From: Novosphingobium aquimarinum | GTDB taxonomy: Bacteria > Pseudomonadota > Alphaproteobacteria > Sphingomonadales > Sphingomonadaceae | Length of the DNA: 64,000 nt | Assembly (NCBI RefSeq): GCF_009746585.1 | Contig: NZ_WRPO01000012.1 | Span: 1-64,000 of the forward strand | Direction: 5' to 3' | Shown here: in pieces, positions 8,993 to 17,140 of the stretch | How positions within the stretch are numbered: position 1 is the first letter of the stretch | Layout of the letters: each line of letters starts with the position of its first letter | The notes under the pieces: model-generated | Databases searched by the model: none | What the model was told of the DNA's origin: nothing | The model's input: the letters and a program-made list of their open reading frames with translations, nothing else | Translations under genes and position numbers: made by a program

Positions 8993-10201
8993 TCATCCTT
9001 CGAGAATCAGGTTGCCCAGACGTTCGATCCCTTCGCGGGCTGTGGGCGCCGGGATCATCGAGAAGCTCAAGCGGAACGTATTGGTTTTTGGGGCGACGTT
9101 GATCGCACCGGCTGGATAAAAGGCCGCCCCGGAAATGATCGAAACCGATCTTTCGAGCAGCGCTCTGCTGGCAAGCGCCCGTCCGTCCATTCCGTCCGGC
9201 AGCTCTGCCCAAACATAGAGGCCGCCTTGCGGTCTCGTCCAAGAAACGCCTCGCGGCATGAACCGCTCCATGGCGTCCAGCATCGATCCGCATCGTTCGC
9301 GATAAACGCTCCTGGCGGTATCGATCGAGGCCTCCAGGTGATCTTGCACCACATCGAGAAGCAGCATCTGATTGAGCGCGCTGGTCGCAAGATCGCTAGC
9401 CTGCTTGATCAGGGTCAACCTGCGAATGACATCGCGCGGGCCCGCAATCCAGCCGACCCGCAGCGAAGGCGCGATCGTTTTCGAAAACGTACCGGTATGC
9501 AGCACAGGCGAGCGTTCGATGCCGCCATAGCGCTGGACGGCCAAGGCGGCGATGGATGGGATGTCCTCTCCCTCGTACCGAAGCTGCTCGTAACAACCGT
9601 CTTCCAGGATCGCCATGCCCGTATCGTCGGCCAGGTCGAGGAGGCCGATTCGATCCTTTCGCGACAGGCAGGTGCCGGTCGGATTGCGAAAGTCTGGCCC
9701 CACGTAGCAGAATTTCGCCCCCGCCAAGGCGTGCATATCCCAGTCCGCGCTATCTTCGGGAAGGCCGAGATATTTCGGCTCGTAAGCATCGAACGCACGA
9801 AGAGCACCAATGAAACTGGGAACTTCGACCGCGGCCTTATCGCCCGGAGACAGCAGCAGCTTTCCGAGAAAGTCCAAGCCTTGCTGCGATCCATTGGTGA
9901 TCAGGATGTTGTCGGCCTCGCAAGCGACACCCCGCCGGGTCATATAGCCCGCGATCCACGTCCGAAGCGGAAAGTACCCCTCGCTAGGCGCGTATTGGAG
10001 CGCGGTTCGCGCACGCGATCGATCCGCCCACAATCGCGCCGAAGCCTCGGCCAAAGGGTCATAAGGAAAGATATCGGGGTCGGGCAAACCGCCGCCCAGA
10101 TGAATGATCTGGGCCTGATCCAGCAGCTTCATCTTTTCCCGTATGTCGGAAGGGATCATGCTTTGCATACGCCGGGCATAAAGCGCGCCCCAGTCATCCA
10201 C
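8993..10201 (-). CDS. PLP-dependent aminotransferase, class I/II (LysN/2-aminoadipate type)
   Basis: Fold-type I aminotransferase of about 402 residues, without the GntR domain of MocR proteins. Visible are the N-terminal GGGLPDPDIFP substrate-gate segment, ITNGSQQGLDF, VGPDFRNPTGTCLS (the conserved Asn-Pro-x-Gly), EDGCYEQLRY, and the PLP-Lys motif TGTFSKTIAPSLRVGW. The GTG at 10201 has GGGAG 8 bases upstream; TTG codons at 10216 and 10207 are alternatives. It converges on the P450 gene. Relatives act on 2-aminoadipate, aromatic or branched amino acids; the link to this catabolic block is unproven, though RidA nearby fits an enamine-forming enzyme. Confidence 0.87.
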   Translation of the reverse strand: MDDWGALYARRMQSMIPSDIREKMKLLDQAQIIHLGGGLPDPDIFPYDPLAEASARLWADRSRARTALQYAPSEGYFPLRTWIAGYMTRRGVACEADNILITNGSQQGLDFLGKLLLSPGDKAAVEVPSFIGALRAFDAYEPKYLGLPEDSADWDMHALAGAKFCYVGPDFRNPTGTCLSRKDRIGLLDLADDTGMAILEDGCYEQLRYEGEDIPSIAALAVQRYGGIERSPVLHTGTFSKTIAPSLRVGWIAGPRDVIRRLTLIKQASDLATSALNQMLLLDVVQDHLEASIDTARSVYRERCGSMLDAMERFMPRGVSWTRPQGGLYVWAELPDGMDGRALASRALLERSVSIISGAAFYPAGAINVAPKTNTFRLSFSMIPAPTAREGIERLGNLILEG

Positions 10202-10300
10202 AGCCAATTCTCCCAAAGCAGCCTACGTTAAAGGCAGCGACCTGATGATCGCCGGTTTTGTTCGTAGCGAGCCAGACAGCGGGCTATGCCATGAGTCCAG

Positions 10301-10590
10301 TCAAAACATTCCGGCTGGAGGTGTCCGACAATCCTCTGGAACGGTAGGCCAGATAGGCTGAAGCACTCCCGAAACCTGGTCGGTGTCGATCTGGCGCAGC
10401 GGGATTTCCATCAGCCCAGCAGCATGATCGCGCAAAGAATTGCTCCACTGCTGACGATGGGTTGAGCTTTTCCTGCCCGCTTCCACGCTAGCGATATACT
10501 CTTCGGTAAACTCACCGAAGCGTTTCTCATTCTGTTCTGGACAGGTCTCCTGAAAGATTTCCCGCGGATTTCGCCCTGAACGATCTCTAC
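10301..10590 (-). pseudogene. Tyrosine-recombinase (integrase) remnant, core-binding domain only
   Basis: On the minus strand a ~90-codon segment reads KRFGEFTEEYIASVEAG, then HRQQWSNSLRDHA, then IDTDQVSGVLQPIWPT. This is the order of conserved features in the SAM-like core-binding domain of P4-type phage and island integrases. It ends in a stop after VPEDCRTPPAGMF, where intact enzymes continue into the catalytic domain (Arg, His-x-x-Arg, Tyr), which is absent. No start or N-terminal DUF4102 domain can be joined to it. It fills most of the 460-base gap 10202-10661. It probably marks an old island insertion next to the catabolic block. Confidence 0.7.
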
Positions 10591-10661
10591 GCCTATGGCG
10601 TAAGCCGGAGCGAAGCCCGTTCGTGCTTCCCAAACCTTGTTGAATCCGAAAGGGAGGGGCT

Positions 10662-11108
10662 ATGACAATCACCACGCAACTCCTGGTCGGCGCACTGATG
10701 GTCGGCCTGACGATGATCGTCCAGGCGGGTTTCGTCGCGACGGCATTTGCCATCGATGACCGCATGATCCCGTCTTGGTTTCGCAAATCGCGTGTTGGCA
10801 CAACTCTGCTGCTTGCGAGCGCGACGATCTGGATGCTTCTCGCACTGACTGCCGCCGCGTGGCTCTGGGCCGGTCTGTTCATGGCCCTGGGCGCTTTCCA
10901 GGAGCTCGAACCGGCCCTGTATTTCGCCACGGTCTCGCTCACCACGCTTGGCTTCGGCGATGTCATCCTTTCGCCCGAAGTCCGGCTGCTGTCGGCGATC
11001 GTGGCGGCCAACGGCCTCATCATGTTCGGCCTCAGCACCGCCTTCCTGCTCGAATTTGTCGGTGATGTTCGTGATGAAGAGCGTGCTAGTGCGGCTCGCG
11101 ACCGATAG
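10662..11108 (+). CDS. Two-TM potassium channel family protein
   Basis: Small membrane protein of 148 residues with about four hydrophobic segments. The pore loop TVSLTTLGFGD (filter around residues 94-100) resembles the K+ channel selectivity filter TVGYGD, and a final pore-lining helix follows (LSAIVAANGLIMFGLSTAFLLEF). There is no RCK or cyclic-nucleotide domain. The filter is GFG, not GYG, which still occurs in K+ channels. RBS GGGAGG lies just upstream of the ATG. It is followed 9 bases later by mipA and then a MscS channel, so this looks like an osmotic or ion-homeostasis operon. Confidence 0.8.
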   Translation: MTITTQLLVGALMVGLTMIVQAGFVATAFAIDDRMIPSWFRKSRVGTTLLLASATIWMLLALTAAAWLWAGLFMALGAFQELEPALYFATVSLTTLGFGDVILSPEVRLLSAIVAANGLIMFGLSTAFLLEFVGDVRDEERASAARDR

Positions 11109-11117
11109 GACACTGCC

Positions 11118-11918
11118 ATGCCCCATATTAGACCCTTTTTCGCCTTGTCGGCTGTGCTTGCCTGTCTGTCCGCGCCGCCCGTGCTGGCTCAGGAAAGCGG
11201 CGAGGAAGAACCGCGACGGACCCGTATCGCGTTGGGCCCGCAGATCGTGCCGAGCTATCCGGGCTCGGAGGATGTTTCCGTCCGGCCGTTCTTCGATTTG
11301 TCGCGCGCTCGGGGCGACGCCGAATTCGAATTCGAGGCACCGGACGAGGGCTTCGGCTTCGCGCTTCTGCGTAGCGACAGGTTCTCGGCAGGACCGTCCC
11401 TCGGATTCGAAGGAAAGCGATCCTCTTCCGATGTGGGAGGGGCGCTTCCGGAGGTCGATATCTCAATCGAGCTCGGCGCCTTCGCCCAATACCAGTTGAG
11501 CGATAGCGTTCGTCTGCGAGCCGAAGGACGGCAGGGCGTTACCGGCCATGATGGCTTCATCGCCAATCTGGGGGCCGATTACGTCTGGCGCGAGGGCGAC
11601 CGGCAGCTGTTCTCCATCGGCCCGCGCGTTACGGTGACGGACAGCAGCTACCAGAATGCCTATTTCGGAGTTCGCCCGGAAGACGCCGCGGCATCGGGTC
11701 TGACGGAATTTGACGCCGATGGCGGCGTGCAGGCGGTTGGCGCGACGGCTGGCTATATTCGCCAGCTTACTAAGCGCTGGGGCATCTACAGCTATGCGAA
11801 ATACGATCGGCTTGTGGGCGATCCTGCCGATTCGCCACTGGTCGAACGGTTCGGCTCCCGGAACCAATTCTCTGGCGGGCTTGCCCTGACTTATACCTTC
11901 GGCCGGAGCATTCCATGA
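11118..11918 (+). CDS. mipA: MipA/OmpV family outer membrane protein
   Basis: Predicted outer membrane beta-barrel of 266 residues. A cleavable signal peptide ends near AxA (PPVLAQES, about residue 25). Alternating amphipathic strands follow, with the family's IALGPQIVPSYPGSEDVSV start and a C-terminal strand ending in LALTYTFGRSIP. MipA of E. coli is a scaffold for MltA and PBP1B, while OmpV proteins are general barrels in stress responses; which applies here is unknown. It overlaps a decayed GbsR-type stub by 4 bases and precedes mscS. Confidence 0.85.
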   Translation: MPHIRPFFALSAVLACLSAPPVLAQESGEEEPRRTRIALGPQIVPSYPGSEDVSVRPFFDLSRARGDAEFEFEAPDEGFGFALLRSDRFSAGPSLGFEGKRSSSDVGGALPEVDISIELGAFAQYQLSDSVRLRAEGRQGVTGHDGFIANLGADYVWREGDRQLFSIGPRVTVTDSSYQNAYFGVRPEDAAASGLTEFDADGGVQAVGATAGYIRQLTKRWGIYSYAKYDRLVGDPADSPLVERFGSRNQFSGGLALTYTFGRSIP

Positions 11919-12028
11919 CCGCCCGCGAGATCACGCTGAGTGACGCGGAAACGAATTTCATCGAGCGGATGGGAATTTTATCGAGGCTGACGGCCGGGTA
12001 CGCATCACCGGGCAAGCTGAAACCATGA
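11915..12028 (+). pseudogene. Truncated, frameshifted GbsR/MarR-type regulator stub
   Basis: An ATGA overlap with mipA opens a 37-codon frame beginning MTAREITLSDAETNFIERMG. This matches the N-terminus of GbsR-type winged-helix regulators (usually FIERMG..FEADGLPRIxG). After MG the reading continues in another frame as NFIEADGRVRITGQ, so a single base is missing near 11974. The whole helix-turn-helix and effector part are gone, replaced by the mscS start at 12025. The stub's only possible present role is translational coupling of mipA to mscS. Confidence 0.55.
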
Positions 12029-13653
12029 TGGCTTATCGTACATTCGTCCTGGCTTTCGTCAGCTCTTTGTTGGCGACCTTCTTGCCACCTGCCACGGCGC
12101 AGACGCTGCCCGTCGCGGGACCGACTGCCGAAGCCACTCAAGCCGAAGCCGATCCTTTCGGGCGCGAAACACCCCGTTCGACCGTCACTGCGCTTCTGCG
12201 GGCACTGGCAGATGGTGATTATGCGCGCGCAGCGAATTACTTCGCGGACGGTAAAAGCAGCAACGATGGCGACCAGCCCGCCGAAAGCGCCGTCGCCGGC
12301 GAAGAATCCGAAGCGGCGGTGCTTGCCCGAAAATTTCAGGCCGCGCTCGATCGCGGCGGCTCGCTGAAACCTTTCGCGGCACTTTCGAACAGCGCTGTTG
12401 GCCACTTGGACGACGGATTGCCGCAAGATAAAGAACAGGTCGGCATGTTGGGAGGCGTCGAAGAGCCGACGCCGATCCTGCTTGAGAGAGTATCGGCCGA
12501 GGATGAACCGGCACGGTGGCTGGTCTCATCGCAGACGACGCAGGCGGTCGAAGATTTCATTCCGGCCGAGGACGTCAGCGAAGCGGGCGAGGCCGAAGAG
12601 GTCGCGATCGGGGGCGCGCCGTGGACGGACTGGCTGCTCCTTATCGGCATAGCCGTCGCTGCCTTCTTCCTATTCCGCGGTGCGTCGGCTCTGGTCCTCC
12701 TCATTTCGAGGCAGGTGCTGTCCGATCACGAGGCAAGCGCCGTGTACCGGTTTTTTCAGGCAGCACTGCCGCCGCTCTCGCTCTATCTGGTCGTCACAAC
12801 CTTCTATCTTATCGCTGCGGATCTGCCGGTCTCGATCATCGCCCGCCAGACCTTTCTGCGCTACGCCGGCATCGTCGCTTGGATCGCATTGGCGTGGTTC
12901 GCTTTGCGGCTGATCGACGCTATAGCGAGCGTCCTGACGGCTCGAATGCGCCGTGCTGAACGCCGCCAGGCAGCAGCCGCCATCACTTTTCTGCGACGCG
13001 GCGCAAAAGTTACGCTGCTGGCGATTGCGTCCATCGCAGTGCTCGACACGATCGGGCTCGACGTAACGACCGGCATCGCAGCGCTCGGCATCGGCGGGCT
13101 TGCTCTGGCACTCGGCGCACAGAAGACCATCGAGAATCTCGTAGGCTCCGTCACCCTGATCGTGGACCGTCCTATGCAGGTGGGCGATGTGGCGAAGATC
13201 GGCGACGTTTTCGGCACGGTCGAGGATATCGGCATGCGCTCGACGCTCGTGCGCACGATCAACCGCACGCTGGTGTCGATTCCCAACGGCAATTTGGCAG
13301 CGGACCGGATCGAGAACTTCGCTGTGCGGGATCGCTTCCTGTTCAATCAGACGCTGGGCGTCACCTACGACACCGATGCGGAGCAGATGGAAAGGCTCCT
13401 CACGGAATTGCGCGCGATCCTGCAGGCGGACGAGAACATCATCGATGATGATGCCAGGGTCCGGTTCAATGGCTTCGGCGATAGTGCGCTCCAGATCGAG
13501 TTTTTCGCCTACTTCCGAACTCGCTCCTATCCGGAATCGCTGGCGATGCAGGAAGCGTTGCTGTTCGCCATCATGCGCAAGCTCGATGACCTGGGGATCG
13601 GCATCGCTTTCCCGACCAGGACGGTCTGGCTGCAGGCCCAGCAGACGGATTGA
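12025..13653 (+). CDS. Mechanosensitive channel, MscS family
   Basis: Protein of 542 residues. A signal peptide (cleavage near ATAQ, about residue 26) leads to a ~170-residue periplasmic region and then several transmembrane helices from about residue 205. The MscS pore helix (GIAALGIGGLALALGAQKTIENLVGS) and beta domain (DRPMQVGDVAKIGDVFGTVEDIGMRSTLVRT, SIPNGNLAADRIENF) follow. It releases solutes upon hypo-osmotic shock. ATG codons at 12025 and 12028 are both possible. The 204 bases after it hold no gene I can support, only a short hairpin without a T-run. Confidence 0.9.
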   Translation: MMAYRTFVLAFVSSLLATFLPPATAQTLPVAGPTAEATQAEADPFGRETPRSTVTALLRALADGDYARAANYFADGKSSNDGDQPAESAVAGEESEAAVLARKFQAALDRGGSLKPFAALSNSAVGHLDDGLPQDKEQVGMLGGVEEPTPILLERVSAEDEPARWLVSSQTTQAVEDFIPAEDVSEAGEAEEVAIGGAPWTDWLLLIGIAVAAFFLFRGASALVLLISRQVLSDHEASAVYRFFQAALPPLSLYLVVTTFYLIAADLPVSIIARQTFLRYAGIVAWIALAWFALRLIDAIASVLTARMRRAERRQAAAAITFLRRGAKVTLLAIASIAVLDTIGLDVTTGIAALGIGGLALALGAQKTIENLVGSVTLIVDRPMQVGDVAKIGDVFGTVEDIGMRSTLVRTINRTLVSIPNGNLAADRIENFAVRDRFLFNQTLGVTYDTDAEQMERLLTELRAILQADENIIDDDARVRFNGFGDSALQIEFFAYFRTRSYPESLAMQEALLFAIMRKLDDLGIGIAFPTRTVWLQAQQTD

Positions 13654-13857
13654 ACCGTGGCCCCGAGAAAGCGGCCCGTTTCGCCGGAGAGATTTTCGAG
13701 CGTGACCGGGGCAACGCCGGACTGGCAATCTCGGGCAGGAGCGTTTCCGACGAGGCGGTGCAGCACCCCCGAAAAGAGCAGCCTCCGGCTGCATCGCAAG
13801 GGTGTCGACGTCTTCGCCGCCGGGCTGCGCTAGGTTTAGTCCCAGCCCCTGAGCGCG

Positions 13858-14724
13858 TTAACCACTACACCCCAGCGTCCTGCGAAGCAGCCGCCATGTC
13901 ATCGACTTGGCACCGTTGCTGGAGGGAAAGCGTCGCGTGGTGCTCGGTTTCAGGCCGCGCTCCCGCAGCCAGCCGTTGAGGGCGCGCGCGTTCGCTTCGT
14001 CCATACTCCATTTGCTACGCCAGGTGATCGAAAGGGAAATGCTGGTGCGCGGGCCGTTCCGCACGAAATGCGGCGCCATGACCGGCACGTAAACCGCGCG
14101 GCCAGGTTCCAGCACGTGAGTGGTGCCGCCGGAACGGAACTGCTCGTCCCACGAAAGATTGCGATGCCCGCCACGATGATAACGCTCATGCTCGCGATCG
14201 GGGGCGAAGATGCTATCACCGGCGGGAAAGGTTACCATCGTCTTCGTGCCGCGGAGCTGCAGCAAGATGTTGTGCTCCGGGTCGAAATGGAAGGGCGTGA
14301 CCGCATCGGGTGACGAAATGAAGATATAGGCCTGCGGACGCAACAGATCCCCGGTGGTCCGCGATATGGTGGGGGCCAGTTCGGCCAGACACGCTTCGAG
14401 CAAGGCCGCATAATCGGGGTGTTGCTCTACGTTCTTCAGCACCGCCCAGCTTTGTGCGCTGTCAATCGTGCGGATTGTGTCGCCTATGGTCAGGCCATTG
14501 GACGGCACATCCTCGGGTTTGATGCCGGTCGGCAGGTTGCCGCGATTATATTCAACGCTTGCGGGACCAAGCCATTCGCCAAGGTCCGCCAGCGCGGGTA
14601 TCTCCAGCCGCGGGTCTTGTGCAAGTGCGTGGCTGAAGGTGCCCGAGTGCTCGGGATAGAGGGCCGCGAAAGTCTCTTTCGCGGCAGCATCGAAAGCGCT
14701 GCGAATCTTCACCATTGCATCCAT
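13858..14724 (-). CDS. Cupin-like (JmjC-fold) protein of the EPS operon
   Basis: Cytosolic protein of 288 residues with a cupin-8/JmjC-like core. TPFHFDPEHNILLQLRG gives the His-x-Asp metal pair, and VPVMAPHFVRNGP carries the distal His, as in Fe(II)/2-oxoglutarate oxygenases. The ATG at 14724 shares a base with the upstream stop (TGATG) and has GGAGGA 7 bases before it. Last gene of the ten-gene leftward exopolysaccharide operon. It may hydroxylate a sugar precursor, an acyl donor or a protein of the pathway; the substrate is not deducible, and some family members are catalytically dead. Confidence 0.75.
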   Translation of the reverse strand: MDAMVKIRSAFDAAAKETFAALYPEHSGTFSHALAQDPRLEIPALADLGEWLGPASVEYNRGNLPTGIKPEDVPSNGLTIGDTIRTIDSAQSWAVLKNVEQHPDYAALLEACLAELAPTISRTTGDLLRPQAYIFISSPDAVTPFHFDPEHNILLQLRGTKTMVTFPAGDSIFAPDREHERYHRGGHRNLSWDEQFRSGGTTHVLEPGRAVYVPVMAPHFVRNGPRTSISLSITWRSKWSMDEANARALNGWLRERGLKPSTTRRFPSSNGAKSMTWRLLRRTLGCSG

Positions 14725-15899
14725 CAGCCGTCCTCCTGCCCCGTGGTGCGTCCTGAAAGTCGTCGCCCGACGGCCTCCGCCGTCGCAATCGCCTTCGCGC
14801 AAAGCCTTCGCAAAGGGCCGCCAAGCGCGATGTTGCATGAGACGATTTTTCGCCGTTCCACCCAAAGGTGATCGATCATCGGATGATTTTCCGCCGCGCA
14901 GCTGTCCATCCATTCGACGGCAGGATCGGCCAGCACTTCGAGGTTCTCTATCTGGAGTTGCACGCCGGGGGAGTATCGGGACCACTCCTCGTCATATGAC
15001 GTCTTGAAGCCGAATGCGCCCGGCGCGCAGTGCAGGTTGAGCAACATCGCGAGGGGCCGACCATCGAGCCGCATGTCGATCCGCTCCAGCATGCCGCGAT
15101 CCGCGCAGGCGGACATCGCTTGTCGGAAGAAGCGCTCCTCCTGCGGGCGGCACGCAATCGCGGTGCCTTCGCGCTGCTTCCAGCCGCCGGCCTCCAGTTC
15201 GAGAAATTCCGACAACCAAGGGTCCAGCCCATCATCGCTTCGGTGGCGTTGGAAGGTGATCTCGCCGATATCACGCAGCCGGTGCATCATCCGGCGCAAT
15301 TCCTTTCGCTTCTTGGCGCGCGTGGCCTTGGCCAAGTAGGCTTCCGGGTCGAGGTCGCTCTGCAGCAGGGCGCGTTGGGCAATGGAAGTCGTGGTGACGG
15401 GGCGACGCTGGCCCGTGGCAACCCTCGCCAGGGATTGGGCCACGCATCCATCCGCGTGCAATTTTTCGATGCGCAGGAAGGGTGCACGAACGGACTGGTC
15501 CGCAAATCGCAGCAGTTGTTGCCAGAAATCGTCTTCATGCCCCCTGGCGATCAGCGGGGTGCCGAGGAAGCTGTGATTGTGCCGCCATACTGCCAAATGC
15601 CGCGCAGGCAGCCCCCGGTAGCGCGCAACGCTGATGAGCGGCACCAGACCGATCAGCCGGGGCAGCTTGCCCGGTCGCGGTTCAGCCCTTTCCAGCGCGC
15701 AGAACAGAGTAACCTCGTTCGCCGGATCGAAGTGGGCGAGCGCTGGCAACAGCATTTCCGGCGTGAAGAACACGTTAGGCTCTGCCGCATCGTCGACGAG
15801 ATTGCGCCAGCAAGCAAGCGAGGGAAGCGCGCGCGACTGTGCCAGTTCGCGATGCAGTGCTGCCAGCGGATCGGCGACGATGGTGACGGGCGCGTTCAT
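14724..15899 (-). CDS. CelD/BcsL-like GNAT acyltransferase of the EPS locus
   Basis: Protein of 391 residues of the GNAT_6 (CelD/BcsL) group, common in cellulose and exopolysaccharide clusters. Features: a basic RAKKRKELRRMMHRL helix in the middle, then ERIDMRLDGRPLAMLLNLHCAPGAFGFKTSYDEEWSRYSPG in the second GNAT half, the usual acyl-CoA-binding region. (Sub-stretches given as read; no catalytic residue is certain.) It probably transfers an acyl group to a sugar or lipid intermediate. It overlaps the preceding glycosyltransferase by 4 bases (ATGA), so expression is coupled. Confidence 0.8.
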   Translation of the reverse strand: MNAPVTIVADPLAALHRELAQSRALPSLACWRNLVDDAAEPNVFFTPEMLLPALAHFDPANEVTLFCALERAEPRPGKLPRLIGLVPLISVARYRGLPARHLAVWRHNHSFLGTPLIARGHEDDFWQQLLRFADQSVRAPFLRIEKLHADGCVAQSLARVATGQRRPVTTTSIAQRALLQSDLDPEAYLAKATRAKKRKELRRMMHRLRDIGEITFQRHRSDDGLDPWLSEFLELEAGGWKQREGTAIACRPQEERFFRQAMSACADRGMLERIDMRLDGRPLAMLLNLHCAPGAFGFKTSYDEEWSRYSPGVQLQIENLEVLADPAVEWMDSCAAENHPMIDHLWVERRKIVSCNIALGGPLRRLCAKAIATAEAVGRRLSGRTTGQEDG

Positions 15900-17140
15900 G
15901 CCGCCACGACTTTCGCCCCGAAGTGGGCCTGCTCGCCGCGAAACATGGCAAGCTGGCGTGCAGCATTGCGGCCAAGATCGAAATCGTCCTCCACCCTGGC
16001 CCTGCCGCGCTCAGCCATGGCCGCTGCCGCAGCCGGCTGCGCAAACACCTGGAGGATGGCGCTGCCTAGAGCCGCGGCATCGCGCTGCGGCACCAGCAGG
16101 CCATGTTCGCCATGGGTCACGAGTTCGGGAATGCCAGAAATGTCGGTGCTGACCACGGGCCGCCGATAGGCCAAGGCCTCTATCACGACGTTGGGTATGC
16201 CTTCCATCCGCCCCCCGGGGCCGATGATGCTGGGACACAGGCACAGCGCGGCAGAGCGATAGGCTTCGGCCACATCTTCGAACGGGAGAGCGCCGCGAAA
16301 CTCTACACGCGCAGCAATGCCGAGCCTTGCTGCCTGCTGCGCCAGCGCATCTCGGCTCGGTCCGTCACCGATGACTGTCAGGTGCCAGTCGCCAAACTGC
16401 GCGTCGATCGCCCCGAGCGCGTCGAGAAGATAGCCCACACCCTTCTTCGGTTCGAGCGCACCGACGTAAAGCAGGCGCGGGCGGGCAGGATCAATCCGGA
16501 CCGGGCCGCCTCTGATCGCGGCCGTGTCGACGCTGGAGTGGATGACCTCGATATCCAGCGCCGGGCCGTTGGAAAGGGTTTGCCGCAGGAAGATGCGGCC
16601 AAAGTTGCTCACCGTGCGAACGGCGCTGGCCTCGCCGAGTTTCTGTTCCAGCAGCGCCTGCGTGCGGAAGATGTCGTGCGCGCGGCAGCTTACCGAATAG
16701 TCCTGCCCGCCGAAGCGGTGCGCAATCCACGCCATTGTCGCCGGGTGTCCGGCGAATTCGGCATGGACATGGTCGATCCCGGCGGCGCGGCAGTGCCGGG
16801 CGAATTGCAGCGCCTTGGGAAGCACGGCCAGCGATTTCATCAGGATCCAGGGATGACGGCGATACTGCCATGCTATCTGCCAGACGGTTTTTGCCAGCAA
16901 GACCGGCTGTTGCACGAGCGCGGCCAGCAAGGCAGCGAAAGCAGCCACTGATGCGAAAGGCATGTAGTGTGCGTTATCGACAAGATGGCGGGCGAACCCG
17001 TGCAATTTCTGCGTCGATCGAAACGGGGCGATGTGGTGCAGTTCCAACTGGCAGCCCGCCTGTTTGAAGGCGGTCAGGTCGCGATAAATGAAGGTCTCGG
17101 TCGCTTTGGGGAATTCGGTGACGATAATGGCCAGTTTCAT
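15896..17140 (-). CDS. Family 4 glycosyltransferase
   Basis: GT-B retaining glycosyltransferase of 414 residues. N-terminal domain start MKLAIIVTEFPKATETFIYR; C-terminal nucleotide-sugar domain with LLYVGALEPKKGVGYLLDAL and the E-x7-E type region GRMEGIPNVVIEALAYRRPV. The ATG at 17140 overlaps the stop of the polymerase gene (ATGA); an upstream extension to 17203 is not supported. It adds a sugar to the growing undecaprenyl-linked repeat unit at the cytoplasmic face. Donor and acceptor cannot be told. Confidence 0.88.
   Translation of the reverse strand: MKLAIIVTEFPKATETFIYRDLTAFKQAGCQLELHHIAPFRSTQKLHGFARHLVDNAHYMPFASVAAFAALLAALVQQPVLLAKTVWQIAWQYRRHPWILMKSLAVLPKALQFARHCRAAGIDHVHAEFAGHPATMAWIAHRFGGQDYSVSCRAHDIFRTQALLEQKLGEASAVRTVSNFGRIFLRQTLSNGPALDIEVIHSSVDTAAIRGGPVRIDPARPRLLYVGALEPKKGVGYLLDALGAIDAQFGDWHLTVIGDGPSRDALAQQAARLGIAARVEFRGALPFEDVAEAYRSAALCLCPSIIGPGGRMEGIPNVVIEALAYRRPVVSTDISGIPELVTHGEHGLLVPQRDAAALGSAILQVFAQPAAAAAMAERGRARVEDDFDLGRNAARQLAMFRGEQAHFGAKVVAA

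Noticed and set aside
13778..13792. Hairpin GCAGCC-TCC-GGCTGC between mscS and the cupin gene as terminator
   Set aside because: Only six pairs and no T-run on either strand.
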